This document shows, piece by piece, positions 20,749 through 30,202 of a DNA stretch of 64,000 bases. Both the position numbers and the translations under genes were made by a program. The DNA is taken from NCBI RefSeq assembly GCF_036850765.1, contig NC_089492.1, positions 292,476,590 through 292,540,589 of the forward strand, in the 5' to 3' direction. Numbering within the stretch: the stretch's first letter is position 1; every line of letters begins with the position of its first letter. The notes beneath the pieces were generated by a model, which was given only the letters and a program-made list of their open reading frames with translations, searched no databases and was not told the origin of the DNA. This DNA is from Saccopteryx bilineata. Taxonomy: Eukaryota > Chordata > Mammalia > Chiroptera > Emballonuridae.

Positions 20749-20951
20749 CCATCTTTCTTTCTTTCTCTCTCTCTCACTCTTTCTCTTTCTTTCTTTCTTT
20801 CTCTCTCTCTCTCACTCTTTCTCTCTCTTTCTTAATTTTGTTTTTTCTTTTTCTCTTTCTTTCTTTCTCTCTCTCTCTCACTCTTTCTCTCTCTTTCTTA
20901 ATTTTGTTTTCTCTCTCTCTCTCTCTCTCTTTCTCTTTCTTTTTTTTTTTT
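20749..20951. repeat. Pyrimidine-rich repeat with a 68-bp tandem duplication
   Basis: A CTTT/CT microsatellite. The word TTAATTTTGTTTT recurs 68 bp apart (about 20830 and 20898) inside matching CT-rich arms, so a compound unit was duplicated once. Confidence 0.8.
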
Positions 20952-21239
20952 AAGTGAAAGGAAGGGAGATAGTGAGACAGATTCTCGCATGTGCCGGGAC
21001 CAGGATCCACCCAGCAAACCCTATCTGGGGCTGATGCTCGAATTAACTTAGCTATCCTCAGCTCCCAAGGCTGATGCTTGGACCAGCCAAGACGCTGGTT
21101 GTGAAAGGGGAAGAGAGAGAGAAGGGGGGAGAGAGAGGATAAGAGAAGCAAATACTCGTTTCTCATGTGTGCCCTGACTGGGGATTGAACCTGGGACATC
21201 CACACGCCAGGCCGTTGCTCTATCCACTGAGCCATGGGG
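20941..21239 (-). repeat. Diverged SINE-C-like copy
   Basis: AGTGAAAGGAAGGGAGATAG start, ACCAGGATCCACCCAGCA, and inverted head GGGATTGAACCTGGGAC. Old or a distinct subfamily. Confidence 0.65.
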
Positions 21240-21420
21240 CACTTTTTCTAATTAAACTCCCCCACACAGAAGTTGTTGCCTAAAATTAGGTTCTTACTGT
21301 CAGGAACTTCAATGAACTTGGATAGAATTAGAATTTCGTATGTTTAGAACAGTTAACACACCAAACAGACCTTAATTAAATGTGAGTCTTGTTCACCTTT
21401 GTCAAAAAATATGCTGTGGA

Positions 21421-21791
21421 GCCTGACTAGGCGATGGCGCGGTGGATAGAGCATTGGATTGGGATGTGGAGGACCTGGGTTCAAAATGCCAAGGTTGCTA
21501 AGCACAAGCTCATCCATCTTGAGCACAGGCTTATCAGAGTGTGGGGTCACTGGCTTGACCGTGGGATCACAGACATGACCCCATGGTCCCTGGCTTGAGC
21601 CCAAGGTTGCTGGCTTGAGCAAGGGGTCAATGGCTCTGCTATAGCACACCCCCCTCAAGGCACATATGAGAAAGCAATCAATGAACAACTAAGGTGCCAC
21701 AACAAAGAACTGATACTTCTCATCTCCCTTCCTGTCTGTCCCTCAATGTCTCTCTCTGTCTCTCTGGCTTAAAAAAAAAAAAAAAAAAAAA
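21421..21791 (+). repeat. SINE-A copy, extended middle
   Basis: Head GCCTGACTAGGCGATGGCGC. The middle has extra CTTGA-type units, making it longer than usual; poly-A tail. Confidence 0.82.
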
Positions 21792-21974
21792 TTATACTGG
21801 AGATAAATTTTAAAAGCTGATTTTCATATTCAGTATAATTATTTCATAAAGTAGTTTACTGCCTGGTCATTAAGTTAGGCTTTGCAAGTAAATGTTATTA
21901 GCTTCTAGATAGTTCTAGACAGTTTTTAAGTATATTTGCATTTTGTGGTTGTGATTGGTTTACCCTTTTTCAAA

Positions 21975-22167
21975 AACTTTTTCCATTGATTTGAGAGAGA
22001 GAGAAGGGAGAGAGAGGAGGGAAAGGAGAAAGAGAGAAGCATCAACTTGTTGTTCTACTTAGTTGTGCATTCACTGCTTGCTTCTCATTTGTACCCTGAC
22101 CAGGAATCAAACCTGTGACCGCAATGCCAGGACTACATACTACTCACTGAGCCACCCAACCAGGGCT
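21975..22167 (-). repeat. SINE-D copy
   Basis: CATTGATTTGAGAGAGAGAG start, inverted head ACCCAACCAGGGCTGG. Confidence 0.75.
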
Positions 22168-22188
22168 GGTTTAGTTTTTTGTTACTGT

Positions 22189-22366
22189 TTTTTAAGATTT
22201 TATTTATTGATTTGAGAGAGAGAGAAAGGCAAGGGGGAGGAGCAGGAAACATTAACTGGTAGTTTGCTTCTTGTACGTGCCCTGACTGGGCAAGCTTGGG
22301 ACTTTGAACTGGCAACCTCGGGATTCTAGGTCGATGCCTTATCCATTGCGCTACCACAGGTCAGGC
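22189..22366 (-). repeat. SINE-B copy
   Basis: AGATTTTATTTATTGATTTG start and CTACCACAGGTCAGGC end. Confidence 0.82.
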
Positions 22367-23264
22367 CACCCTTTTTTATTAACTGTTTTGAAATACTGAT
22401 AGGCTTCCAGGAACGTGTAAAAATGGTACAGAGAGGTCTTATGCAGTCCCCTAGCTTCCCTGTGTTGTCTCACATATCATTAGCACAGTAATGTGAACAC
22501 CAGGAAGTTGGCGTGGGAAAAATGCGTGAACTACACCCTTGATAGATGTCACCAGTTTCACCTGAGCATGACTCTGCAGTGTTACCTGTGTTTACATTTG
22601 TGCGACTGCTCGTCACACCGGGGTGCCTCTGATGCCGCCCTTTACAGCCCACGCCAGGCCCCGTTCATACTCCCCAGTAGCCGCTCATCAGTTCCCTCTG
22701 CAGTGTGTCATTCCAAGAATGTTGTGCAGTAGGGTCCTTCAGTCTGTGGCCCTCTGACAGTGGCTTTTTCACTCAGTGTGATGCTGTGAGGTCCATCCGA
22801 GCAGTCGCAGGTCGCTGTATTGTTGGACGCAGCACCGTGTGTGCAGCCCTTTGCCCACGGGCAGACCCTTGGTAAAGCTGCTGTGCACATTCGTGTGCGG
22901 GTTTCCCTGTGTACATAGGCCTCCCCTGGGACAGCTGCCCAGGTACAGCTGCAAGGTTGTATGTTTGGTTTTTATGAGAAACTGTCAGACTGTTTCCCAG
23001 ATGACTGTACCTCTCTTTGGCAAGGTTGGCTCTTCCCACCCTCTCCAGCTTTTCATGATTTTGGCACTTCTGGTAAGTGTGTGGTGACATCCTTGTGGTG
23101 TCAGTTTTCATTTCCTCACAGCCAGGTTGTCCTTTCATGGGCTTACTCACTGTTCAGACATCCTTTTGGTCTGTTCACCTCTCCTGCCCATTTTCTAGTT
23201 GGATTGTGTGTATTTTTATTGTTGCGTTTTCAGAGTTCTTTATATATTCTAGATGCCAATTCTT

Positions 23265-23595
23265 TTTTCTTTTTTTTTCTAGAGACGGAGAGAGAGTCAG
23301 AGAGAGGGATAGATAGGGACAGACAGACAGGAATGGAGAGATGAGAAGCATCAATCATTAGTTTCTCATTATGACACCTTAGTTGTTTATTGATTGCTTT
23401 CTCATATGTGCCTTGACCGTGGACCTTCAGCAGACTGAGTAACCCCTTGCTCGAGCCAGCGACCTTGGGTCCAAGCTGGTGAGCTTTGCTCAAACCAGAT
23501 GAGCCTGCGCTCAAGCTGGCGACCTTGGGGTCTCGAACCTGGGTCCTCCGCATCCCAGTCCAACGCTCTATCCACTGCGCCACTGCCTGGTCAGG
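23265..23595 (-). repeat. SINE-A copy in the L1
   Basis: Flanked by TAGATGCCAATTCTTT and TAGATACCAATTCTTT, the duplicated L1 target. Confidence 0.88.
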
Positions 23596-23691
23596 TAGAT
23601 ACCAATTCTTTGATGGCTCTCCAGTTTGAGAATATTTTCTCCTGGTCTGTAGCTTATTTTTTGTTTTGTTTTTTTTTTAAAGAGTTTTTTT

Positions 23692-23902
23692 TCCCCCCTT
23701 TTTTAATTTTATTTATTCATTTTAGAGAGGAGAGAGAGAGGGGGAGAGAGAGAGAGACAGAGAGAGGAGAGAGAGACAGGGGAGAGGAGCTGGAAGCATC
23801 AACTCCCATATGTGCCTTGACCAGGCAAGCCCAGGGTTTCGAACCGGCGACCTCAGCATTTCCAGGTCGATGCTTGATCCACTGCGCCACCACAGGTCAG
23901 GC
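23692..23902 (-). repeat. SINE-B copy
   Basis: TTTTATTTATTCATTTTAGA start with a GA-rich expansion; ends CCACCACAGGTCAGGC. Confidence 0.85.
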
Positions 23903-23929
23903 TTGTTTTTTTTTTGTTTTTTTTTGTTT

Positions 23930-24091
23930 TTTTTTATTTATTCATTTTTTAGAGAAGAGAGAGAGAAGTGGGGGAGGAGCAGGAAGCATCAACTTCCATA
24001 TGTGCCTTGACCGGGCAAGCCCAGGGTTTTGAACCGGTGACCTCAGCATTCCAAGTCGATACTTTATCCACTGCACCACCACAGGTCAGGC
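23930..24091 (-). repeat. SINE-B copy
   Basis: A second SINE-B directly after the first, with TTATTTATTCATTTTTTAGA start and the same CACAGGTCAGGC end. Confidence 0.85.
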
Positions 24092-24111
24092 TTGTTTTGT
24101 TTTTAATACAA

Positions 24112-24775
24112 TTTTTTTTTTTTTTTTTTGAAGACTGCTTGCTTTATTGAGAGATGGCAACAAAAATGAGATGATGAAAGACCATTAGGAGGCCAGGCAG
24201 AGGCAGGGAAGAGGCAGAAACATCTCTCTTCTCAGGTGACAATCACGGACTCTTAAGAGAGTTGACACTGTTGTCCTCAGTGACACTCAGGACAATATGG
24301 GACGTACTCCAACTCCATCCCTCTGAGCAAGGGGAAGGAGGAGGGGATAGGGTGGGCTGTGTCCCCACTGACAGGCCCTGGCTGTGAAGATCTCCAGCTC
24401 TTCCCTCTAGTCCCGCCCACCTGCATCTGCACATGCTGCAGCCACACCTTCACCTTCCTCAGGCCACTGATGTTGCAGCATTGAAAGGTGGAGGTGACGT
24501 GTCTTGTGTTGACAGCCAGTGCCCACCAGCAGAGTACCGGGAAGGGAAGGCCCTGGACTTGCCTAGTGGCCCAGACAAGCCTGGCAGGTGCCTTGGTGGT
24601 ACTTCACACTGTCTCATTGAAGGGGGTGCACTTGGCAGCCTGGGATGGCTGCGGGCCGACCCCAGCCTCCAGTGATTGCCAGGGACTCCAGTCAGAAGAG
24701 GAGCAGGGTGTGGGCAGCACCCTGGGCAGCACTTCCAACGCCCATGAACTGAGTGGTTCCTGGTGCCTGCTGCTA
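24112..24775 (-). pseudogene. Candidate processed retrocopy of an unidentified mRNA
   Basis: On the minus strand the segment ends in CAATAAAGCAAGCAGTCTTC followed by a poly-A run: a poly(A) signal about 15 bp before an A tail, as in an inserted mRNA copy. The body is GC-rich, unlike the AT-rich L1 around it. A broken frame gives fragments such as ISGLRKVKVWLQHVQMQ, but I do not recognise the parent gene. The 5' limit is uncertain and no target duplication was confirmed. Confidence 0.45.
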
Positions 24776-24792
24776 ATCTCTGTAGCTTGCTT

Positions 24793-24935
24793 TAGGGAGT
24801 TTTTAGAGAGAGGTAGGGAGAGAGGGACAGGAACAGGAACATAAATCTATTCCTATATGTGCCCTGACCTAGGATCGAACTGGCAACTTCTGTGCTTCAG
24901 GACGATGTTCTAACCAACCGAGCTATTCTGTTTCT
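24793..24935 (-). repeat. SINE-D copy
   Basis: TTTTAGAGAGAGGTAGGGAG start, inverted head ACCTAGGATCGAACTGGC. Confidence 0.72.
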
Positions 24936-25300
24936 TAAGCCTTGTTAACAGGGCAAGTTTCTAATTTGAAGAAAGTCCAGTTTATCTGTTTTTTTACCTT
25001 TTATGGACTGTGCTTTTTATATCGTGTAAACAGTTCTCTTTAGCCCTAAGTCCCAAGGAAATTTCTCCTGTATTTTCTTACACAAGAGTTTTATAGTTTA
25101 TGACTTATGCTAAATATAATTCATTTTGATCCATTTTGAGTTGGTTTTGTTTAAGGTGTGACCGAGCAATCTAGCCAGAGCTGAGGTTTGCTTTTTGCCT
25201 GTGGACGTCGGATTGCTCCAGGGCCATTTGTGGAAAAGATCTTTCCTCACTAGTTGCTTGTGTGCCTTTGGCAAAAGTCAGCTGAGCGCATTTGTGGTTT

Positions 25301-25675
25301 TTTTTGTTTGTTTGTTTGTTTGTTTTTGTATTTTTCCGAAGTTGGAAACGGGGAGGCAGTCAGACAAACTCCTGCATGTGCCCAACCGGGATGCACCTGG
25401 CATGCCCACAAGAGGGCGTTGCTCTACCATTCCGGGGCGTCACTCTGTTGCAACCAGAGCCATCCTAGTGCTTAAGGCAGAGACCATGGAGCCATCCTCA
25501 GCGCCCGGGCCAACTTTGCTCCAATGGAGCCTTGGCTAAGGGAGGGGAAAAGAGAGACAGGGGAAGGGGTGGAGAAGCAGATGGGCGCTTCTCCTGTGTG
25601 CCCTGGCCGGGAATCGAACCTGGGACTCCTGCACGCCAGGCCGACACTCTACCACTGAGCCAACCGACCAGGGCC
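25301..25675 (-). repeat. SINE-C copy
   Basis: TATTTTTCCGAAGTTGGAAA start and ACCGACCAGGGCC end. The CTCF-like core is degraded (CCCACAAGAGGGCG, about 25407). Confidence 0.85.
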
Positions 25676-25682
25676 ACATTTG

Positions 25683-25985
25683 TTTTTATTTATTTATTTT
25701 TATTTTATTTGTTTTACAGAGACAGAGTCAGAGAGAGGGATAGACAGGGACAGACAGGAACGGAGAGATGAGAAGCATCAATCATTAGTTTTTCGTTGCG
25801 CATTGCTACACCTTAGTTGTTCATTGATTGCTTTCTCATATGTGCCGCGACCTTGGGTCAAAGCTTGTGAGTGTTTGCTCAAACCAGATGAGCCTGCGTT
25901 CAAGCTGGTGACCTTGGGGTCTCAAACCTGGGTCCTCCGCATCCCAGTCCAATGCTCCATCCACTGCGCCACCGCCTGGTCAGGC
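25683..25985 (-). repeat. SINE-A copy
   Basis: Follows the SINE-C directly; ends CCGCCTGGTCAGGC. The L1 words GCTGAGCGCATTTGTG (25280) and GCTGAGCACATTTGTG (25988) flank the pair. Confidence 0.85.
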
Positions 25986-26158
25986 GGCTGAGCACATTTG
26001 TGTGGGTCTGTCCCTGGACTCTGTTCTGTGCCATGGATCTGGGTTCTGCTTTCCACCAAATATGTAGCATGGTCTTGATTGTTACAGTTAGAGAGCTAGC
26101 CTCTCCCTTGTTCTTTTTATAGTGGTGTTAGCTATTCTAGTGCCTTTACCTTCCCTGA

Positions 26159-26351
26159 CAAGGGTCCCCAAACTTATTACACAGAGGGCCAGTTCACTGT
26201 CCCTCAGACCAGTGGAGGGCCGCCACATACAGTGCTCCTCTCACTGACCACCAATGAAAGAGGTGGCCCTTCCAGAAGTGCGGTGGGGGGCCGGATAAAT
26301 GGCCTCAGGGGACTGCATGCGGCCCCGCCGGCCGTAGTTTGGGGATGCCTG
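26159..26351. mobile_element. hAT-like non-autonomous element
   Basis: Inverted ends CAAGGGTCCCCAAACT and GTAGTTTGGGGATGCCTG enclose GC-rich sequence (GGGGCCGGATAAATGGCC). This end type is known from mammalian hAT elements. A clean 8-bp target duplication is not visible. Confidence 0.65.
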
Positions 26352-26593
26352 TGAAGCTTGTCTATCTCTACAAAACAGTCTTGTCTGAACTTTATAGTAT
26401 TTGAGTTAAATCACAGATTAATTTGAGGGAAGTGACAATGCTGACTGTGTTGACCCGTCCAGCCCAGAAGCAGGTACATTTCTCCTGGTTGATATCTTTA
26501 ATTTCTCACCAGTGTTGGATGGTTTTCAGCATCCCAACCCTCCACACGTGTTTTTTTGTTTGTTTGTTTTTTACATTTCTATGTCATTATTAT

Positions 26594-26966
26594 TATTATT
26601 ATTATTTTGTATTTTTCTGAAGCTGGAAACAGGGAGAGACAGTCAGACAGACTCCCACATGCGCCCGACCGGGATCCACCCGGCACGCCCACCAGGGGTG
26701 ATGCTCTGCCCACCAGGGGGCGTCACTCTGTTGCAACCAGAGCCACTCTAGCGCCTGGGGCAGAGGCCGAGGAGCCATCCCCAGCGCCCGGGCCATCTTT
26801 GCTCCAGTGGAGCCTTGGCTGCGGGAGGGGAAGAGAGAGACAGAGAGGAAGGAGGGGGGGTGGAGAAGCAAATGGGTGCTTCTCCTATGTGCCCTGGCCG
26901 GGAATCGAACCCGGGTCCCCCGCACGCCAGGCCGATGCTCTACCGCTGAGCCAACCGGCCAGGGCC
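26594..26966 (-). repeat. SINE-C copy with target duplication
   Basis: TATGTCATTATTAT (26580) and TATGTCATTATTTT (26967) flank it. It contains CCACCAGGGGGCGT at 26710-26723. Confidence 0.9.
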
Positions 26967-27373
26967 TATGTCATTATTTTTAACGTGATGGTAAATGACA
27001 CTTTCATTTCCGTTTCCATCGGCTTTGCCTCTTGGCTGGCTAGGACTTCGTGTTGTAGTCTTTCCAGCGGAGTGGTAAGAACAGACATATCCGGTCTTGC
27101 TCCCAGTGTTGGGAAGACATTTATTTTTTTACTGTTAAGTAGGATGTTAACTGTAGGTTTTGTGTAGATATTCTTTATCAAGTTCAGGATGTTCCTTTTT
27201 ATTCCTAGCTGCTGAGAATTTTTATCATAAATGGATATTGAGTTTTGTCAAATACATTTTTTTGCACCGATTCATGTAACCAGATGATTTTTTTTTTCTG
27301 TTAAGTTGCATTTTGTTGATTGAGCCAGCCTTGCACTCCCCAAAACAAACCCTGTTGACAATTGATTTATTCT

Positions 27374-27741
27374 CTCTCTCTCTTTTTTATTTTTATTTTA
27401 TTTTTCTGAAGTGAAAGTAGGAGGCAGAAAGACAAATTGCCGCATGCGCCTGACCGGGATCCACCCGGCATGCTCATCAGGAGGTAATGCTCTGCCCATC
27501 TAGAGCGTTGCTTCGTTGCTCAGCAACCAAGCTCTTAGCACCTGAGGCGGAGACCATGGAGCCATCCTCAGTGCCTGGGCAAACTTTGCTCCAGTGGAGC
27601 CTTGGCTGCGGGAGTGGAAGAGAAAGGAGAAGGGGAAGGGTAGAGAAGCAGATGGACGCTTCTGTGTGCCCTGGCTGGGAATCGAACCCGGACCTCCATA
27701 CGCCAGGCCAATGCTGTACCACTGAGCCAACCTGCAAGGAC
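27374..27741 (-). repeat. SINE-C copy, diverged
   Basis: TTATTTTTCTGAAGTGAAAG start. TTGATTTATTCTC flanks it at about 27363 and 27745. The CTCF-like core is degraded (CATCAGGAGGTAAT). Confidence 0.85.
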
Positions 27742-28482
27742 CCAGTTGATTTATTCTCTTTAAACATATATTGTGTTCCAATTAAGGCTACTTTGAATAG
27801 CACAAAATGTTACACTAAGACAGTGGTTCTCAAAGTGTGCGCCAGGGTGCATTGGTGCACCCTAGATTTCCAAGTGTGCCCTATGGTATTCCAGAGAAAT
27901 ATGTGCCTGTTGGGGACCAGAAAACCAAGAGGGTTTTTGTAGTTTAGATTTTTGGGGGACAGAGGTATGGGGAATTGGCTGTAAGCTGACAGTCTGCCCA
28001 ACCCCCCACCTCACTTGCCTGATTAGGTTGCAAAAGACTGTTAAGCTGTGGTGCAGGATTGTTTACACTACCCGCCTTGTTCCTGGAAAAGACTGGAGTC
28101 AAGTTTCTTCTATCCTTTGTTTGGTGTAAAGTTAAGATGATATATACGGTGGAATTTTTTTGCATTTGTTAAAATGCTTGGGTTGCCTTGGAAACATGAT
28201 CAAAGATCTCATTGATTTGTTAATGGCCTCATTTTGCCCTATAAATAAAGCAAGATGCGGTTTTTGGGCTATTTTCTTAATTCTGCACTGTCCCCACTCG
28301 GGACCTGGAATTACTAGCTGCACTGGTTCATGGCATGTGCCCAGATATAAAAATAAATATAGTTACTCTAATATACCATTTTATTACAGAAATACCACTC
28401 TTTTTGTTAACACATCATTATTATATAGTATTTATTATTAACACATCATTATATTATTTTTAGATAAATACACCCAAATAAA

Positions 28483-28554
28483 ATGGATAGATTTCTCAAA
28501 AAGAAGCATGATATTGAAGAATCCTATTCTGGAAGTGAGCAAAAGTTAAGTGTA
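28483..28554 (+). pseudogene. hAT transposase N-terminal fragment
   Basis: ATG followed by 24 codons reading MDRFLKKKHDIEESYSGSEQ, the usual start of Charlie-type transposases just before the BED zinc finger. It is cut off by a SINE-C at 28555, and the zinc finger itself is absent. Confidence 0.65.
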
Positions 28555-28942
28555 GGCCCTGGCCTGTTGGCTCAGTGGTAGAGTGTCGGCCTGGCGTGCA
28601 GGAGTCCCGGATTCGATTCCCGGCCAGGGTACACAGGAGAAGCGCCCATCTGCTTCTCCATCTCTCCCCCTCTCCTTCCTCTCTCTCTCTTCCCCTCCCG
28701 CAGCCAGGGCTCCATTGGAGCAAAGTTGGCCCAGGCACTGAGGATGGTTCCATGGCCTCTGCCTCAGGCGCTAGAATGGCTCTGGTTACATCAGAGCAAT
28801 GCTCCAGATGGGCAGGGCATCACCCCCTGGTGGGCATGCCAGGTGGATCCCGGTCGGGCGCATGCAGGAGTCTGTCTGACTGCCTCCCCGTTTCCAACTT
28901 CAGAAAAATACCAAAAAAAATTCCAAAAAAAAAAAATTTAAA
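28555..28942 (+). repeat. SINE-C copy inside the hAT
   Basis: Head GGCCCTGGCCTGTTGGCTCA, B box GATTCGATTCCC, A-rich tail. It carries TCACCCCCTGGTGG (28820-28833). Confidence 0.88.
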
Positions 28943-29012
28943 TGTAAATAAAATAGGACTTGAAGGCTGATGGGCAGGATTTAATTTATAGCATTTTCCA
29001 TCACTTATCACT

Positions 29013-29420
29013 GAACAATACGCTTGGATTAGAAACCCATTCCTGGAAGCTTCAAGTGATTTTGGTTTAACATTAACAGAAGAAGAAGAACTGGCAGCTG
29101 TATCCACCAATTGTAGATTGATGAATAAACATAAGGAATTGTCTCTTGAAGTCTTTTGGATTTCTATAAAAGAAGAATATGTGGCAATATCTAAAAAGCT
29201 TAGAACATTTTCCTACAATTTTCAACATCCTATTTATGTGAATTAGGATTTTCTACCCTCAACACAATTAAAAGTAAAAAGAGAAATTCTTCAATGTATT
29301 GATGAGGAAATGAGAGTTTGCCTTTCAAATATATGCCCAAACATTGAAGAAATCACTAGGACACATCAGGCTCATGTTTCTCATAAACAGAAGCATGAAA
29401 AAACAACACATTTGCTCCAG
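29013..29420 (+). pseudogene. hAT transposase C-terminal (dimerisation) fragment
   Basis: The frame reads EQYAWIRNPFLEASSD, then FWISIKEEYVAISKKLRTF, a stop, and after it VKREILQCIDEEMRVCLSN and RTHQAHVSH. The WIRNPF block and the FWI-KEEY-AISKK helix are hallmarks of the hAT family C-terminal domain shared with ZBED5/FAM200-like proteins. The in-frame stop marks decay. Confidence 0.75.
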
Positions 29421-29796
29421 GACCTGCCGAATTTACTAAATTGTACTAAGTATGTATCTATATATATATAAAAAGATAACTTTTGTCATTTTTTTATTTT
29501 TTAATCCCTCCTTTTTACTAATTCTAAGAAGCGTAACTCAAAAAATGTAACATAAAAATTTTTTTTTAGTGTCAGAATAAATTTAATTTTGTTGTATTTA
29601 TTTCATTTAATTACCATAAAAGCACGTTTGGACTTTATATATTTTTTCTTTAATATTTGACTTAGTTATTATAACATTTTTCTCAGAAATTTGTATATAG
29701 TGCGCCTACAATTATTTGTAGGATTTTAAATGCGCCCCGACTTCAAGAAGTTTGAGAATCACTTTACTAAGACTAGGCAGAATATACTTATTTCTT

Positions 29797-30188
29797 TTTT
29801 TTTTTTTTTTTTTTTTTTTTGTATTTTTCTGAAGCTGGAAACGGGGAGAGACAGTCAGACAGACTCCCGCATGCGCCCGACCGGGATCCACCAGGGGCGA
29901 CGCTTTGCCCACCAGGGGCGACGCTTTGCCCACCAGGGGGCGATGCTCTGCCACGACCAGAGCCACTCTTGCGCCTGGGGCAGAGGCCAAGGAGCCATCC
30001 CCAGCGCCCGGGCCATCTTTGCTCCAATGGAGCCTTGGCTGCGGGAGGGGAAGAGAGAGACAGAGAGGAAGGAGGGGGAGGGGTGGAGAAGCAAATGGGC
30101 GCTTCTCCTGTGTGCCCTGGCTGGGAATCGAACCCGGGTCCCCCGCACACCAGGCTGACGCTCTACCGCTGAGCCAACCGGCCAGGGC
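29797..30188 (-). repeat. SINE-C copy, young, with internal repeat units
   Basis: A perfect 14-bp target copy TATACTTATTTCTT lies at 29783-29796 and 30189-30202, with a pure T run (29795-29820). The variable middle has three CCACCAGGGG-type units (29888, 29909, 29930), the last a full CCACCAGGGGGCGA (29930-29943). Confidence 0.93.
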
Positions 30189-30202
30189 TATACTTATTTC
30201 TT

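Larger units (their letters stand above)
22370..27373 (-). mobile_element. Old L1 element, antisense, cut up by later insertions
   Basis: Read on the minus strand, the non-SINE pieces follow the order of a mammalian L1 from its 3' end inward: 3' UTR-like sequence (22370-23260), then ORF2-like segments at 23598-23690, 24940-25300, 25986-26158, 26352-26560 and 26967-27373. Examples are GTTCTTTATATATTCTAGAT, GTTTTATAGTTTATGAC and GTTAACTGTAGGTTTTGTGTAG. Many stops and gaps mark it as long dead. Confidence 0.75.
27821..29764 (+). mobile_element. Decayed hAT transposon with transposase fragments
   Basis: Ends CAGTGGTTCTCAAAGTG (27821) and TTTGAGAATCACTT (29751-29764) are imperfect inverted repeats flanked by CACTAAGA and TACTAAGA, an 8-bp target duplication with one mismatch. 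Inside, 28483 onward opens as MDRFLKKKHDIEESYSG, typical of ZBED-like hAT transposases. 29013-29420 reads as the C-terminal dimerisation region. Most of the catalytic middle is missing, and a SINE-C sits between the two parts. Confidence 0.82.

Noticed and set aside
22370..27373. Functional L1 ORF2
   Set aside because: Fragments are in antisense order with many stops, gaps and at least six later insertions; it is a relic.
27821..29764. Endogenous retrovirus or other viral insertion
   Set aside because: No LTRs, primer site or gag/pol motifs. Ends, 8-bp duplication and protein fragments all fit a hAT DNA transposon.
29888..29943. CRISPR-like short regular repeats
   Set aside because: Three units inside a mammalian SINE; no spacers of the right kind and a eukaryotic context.
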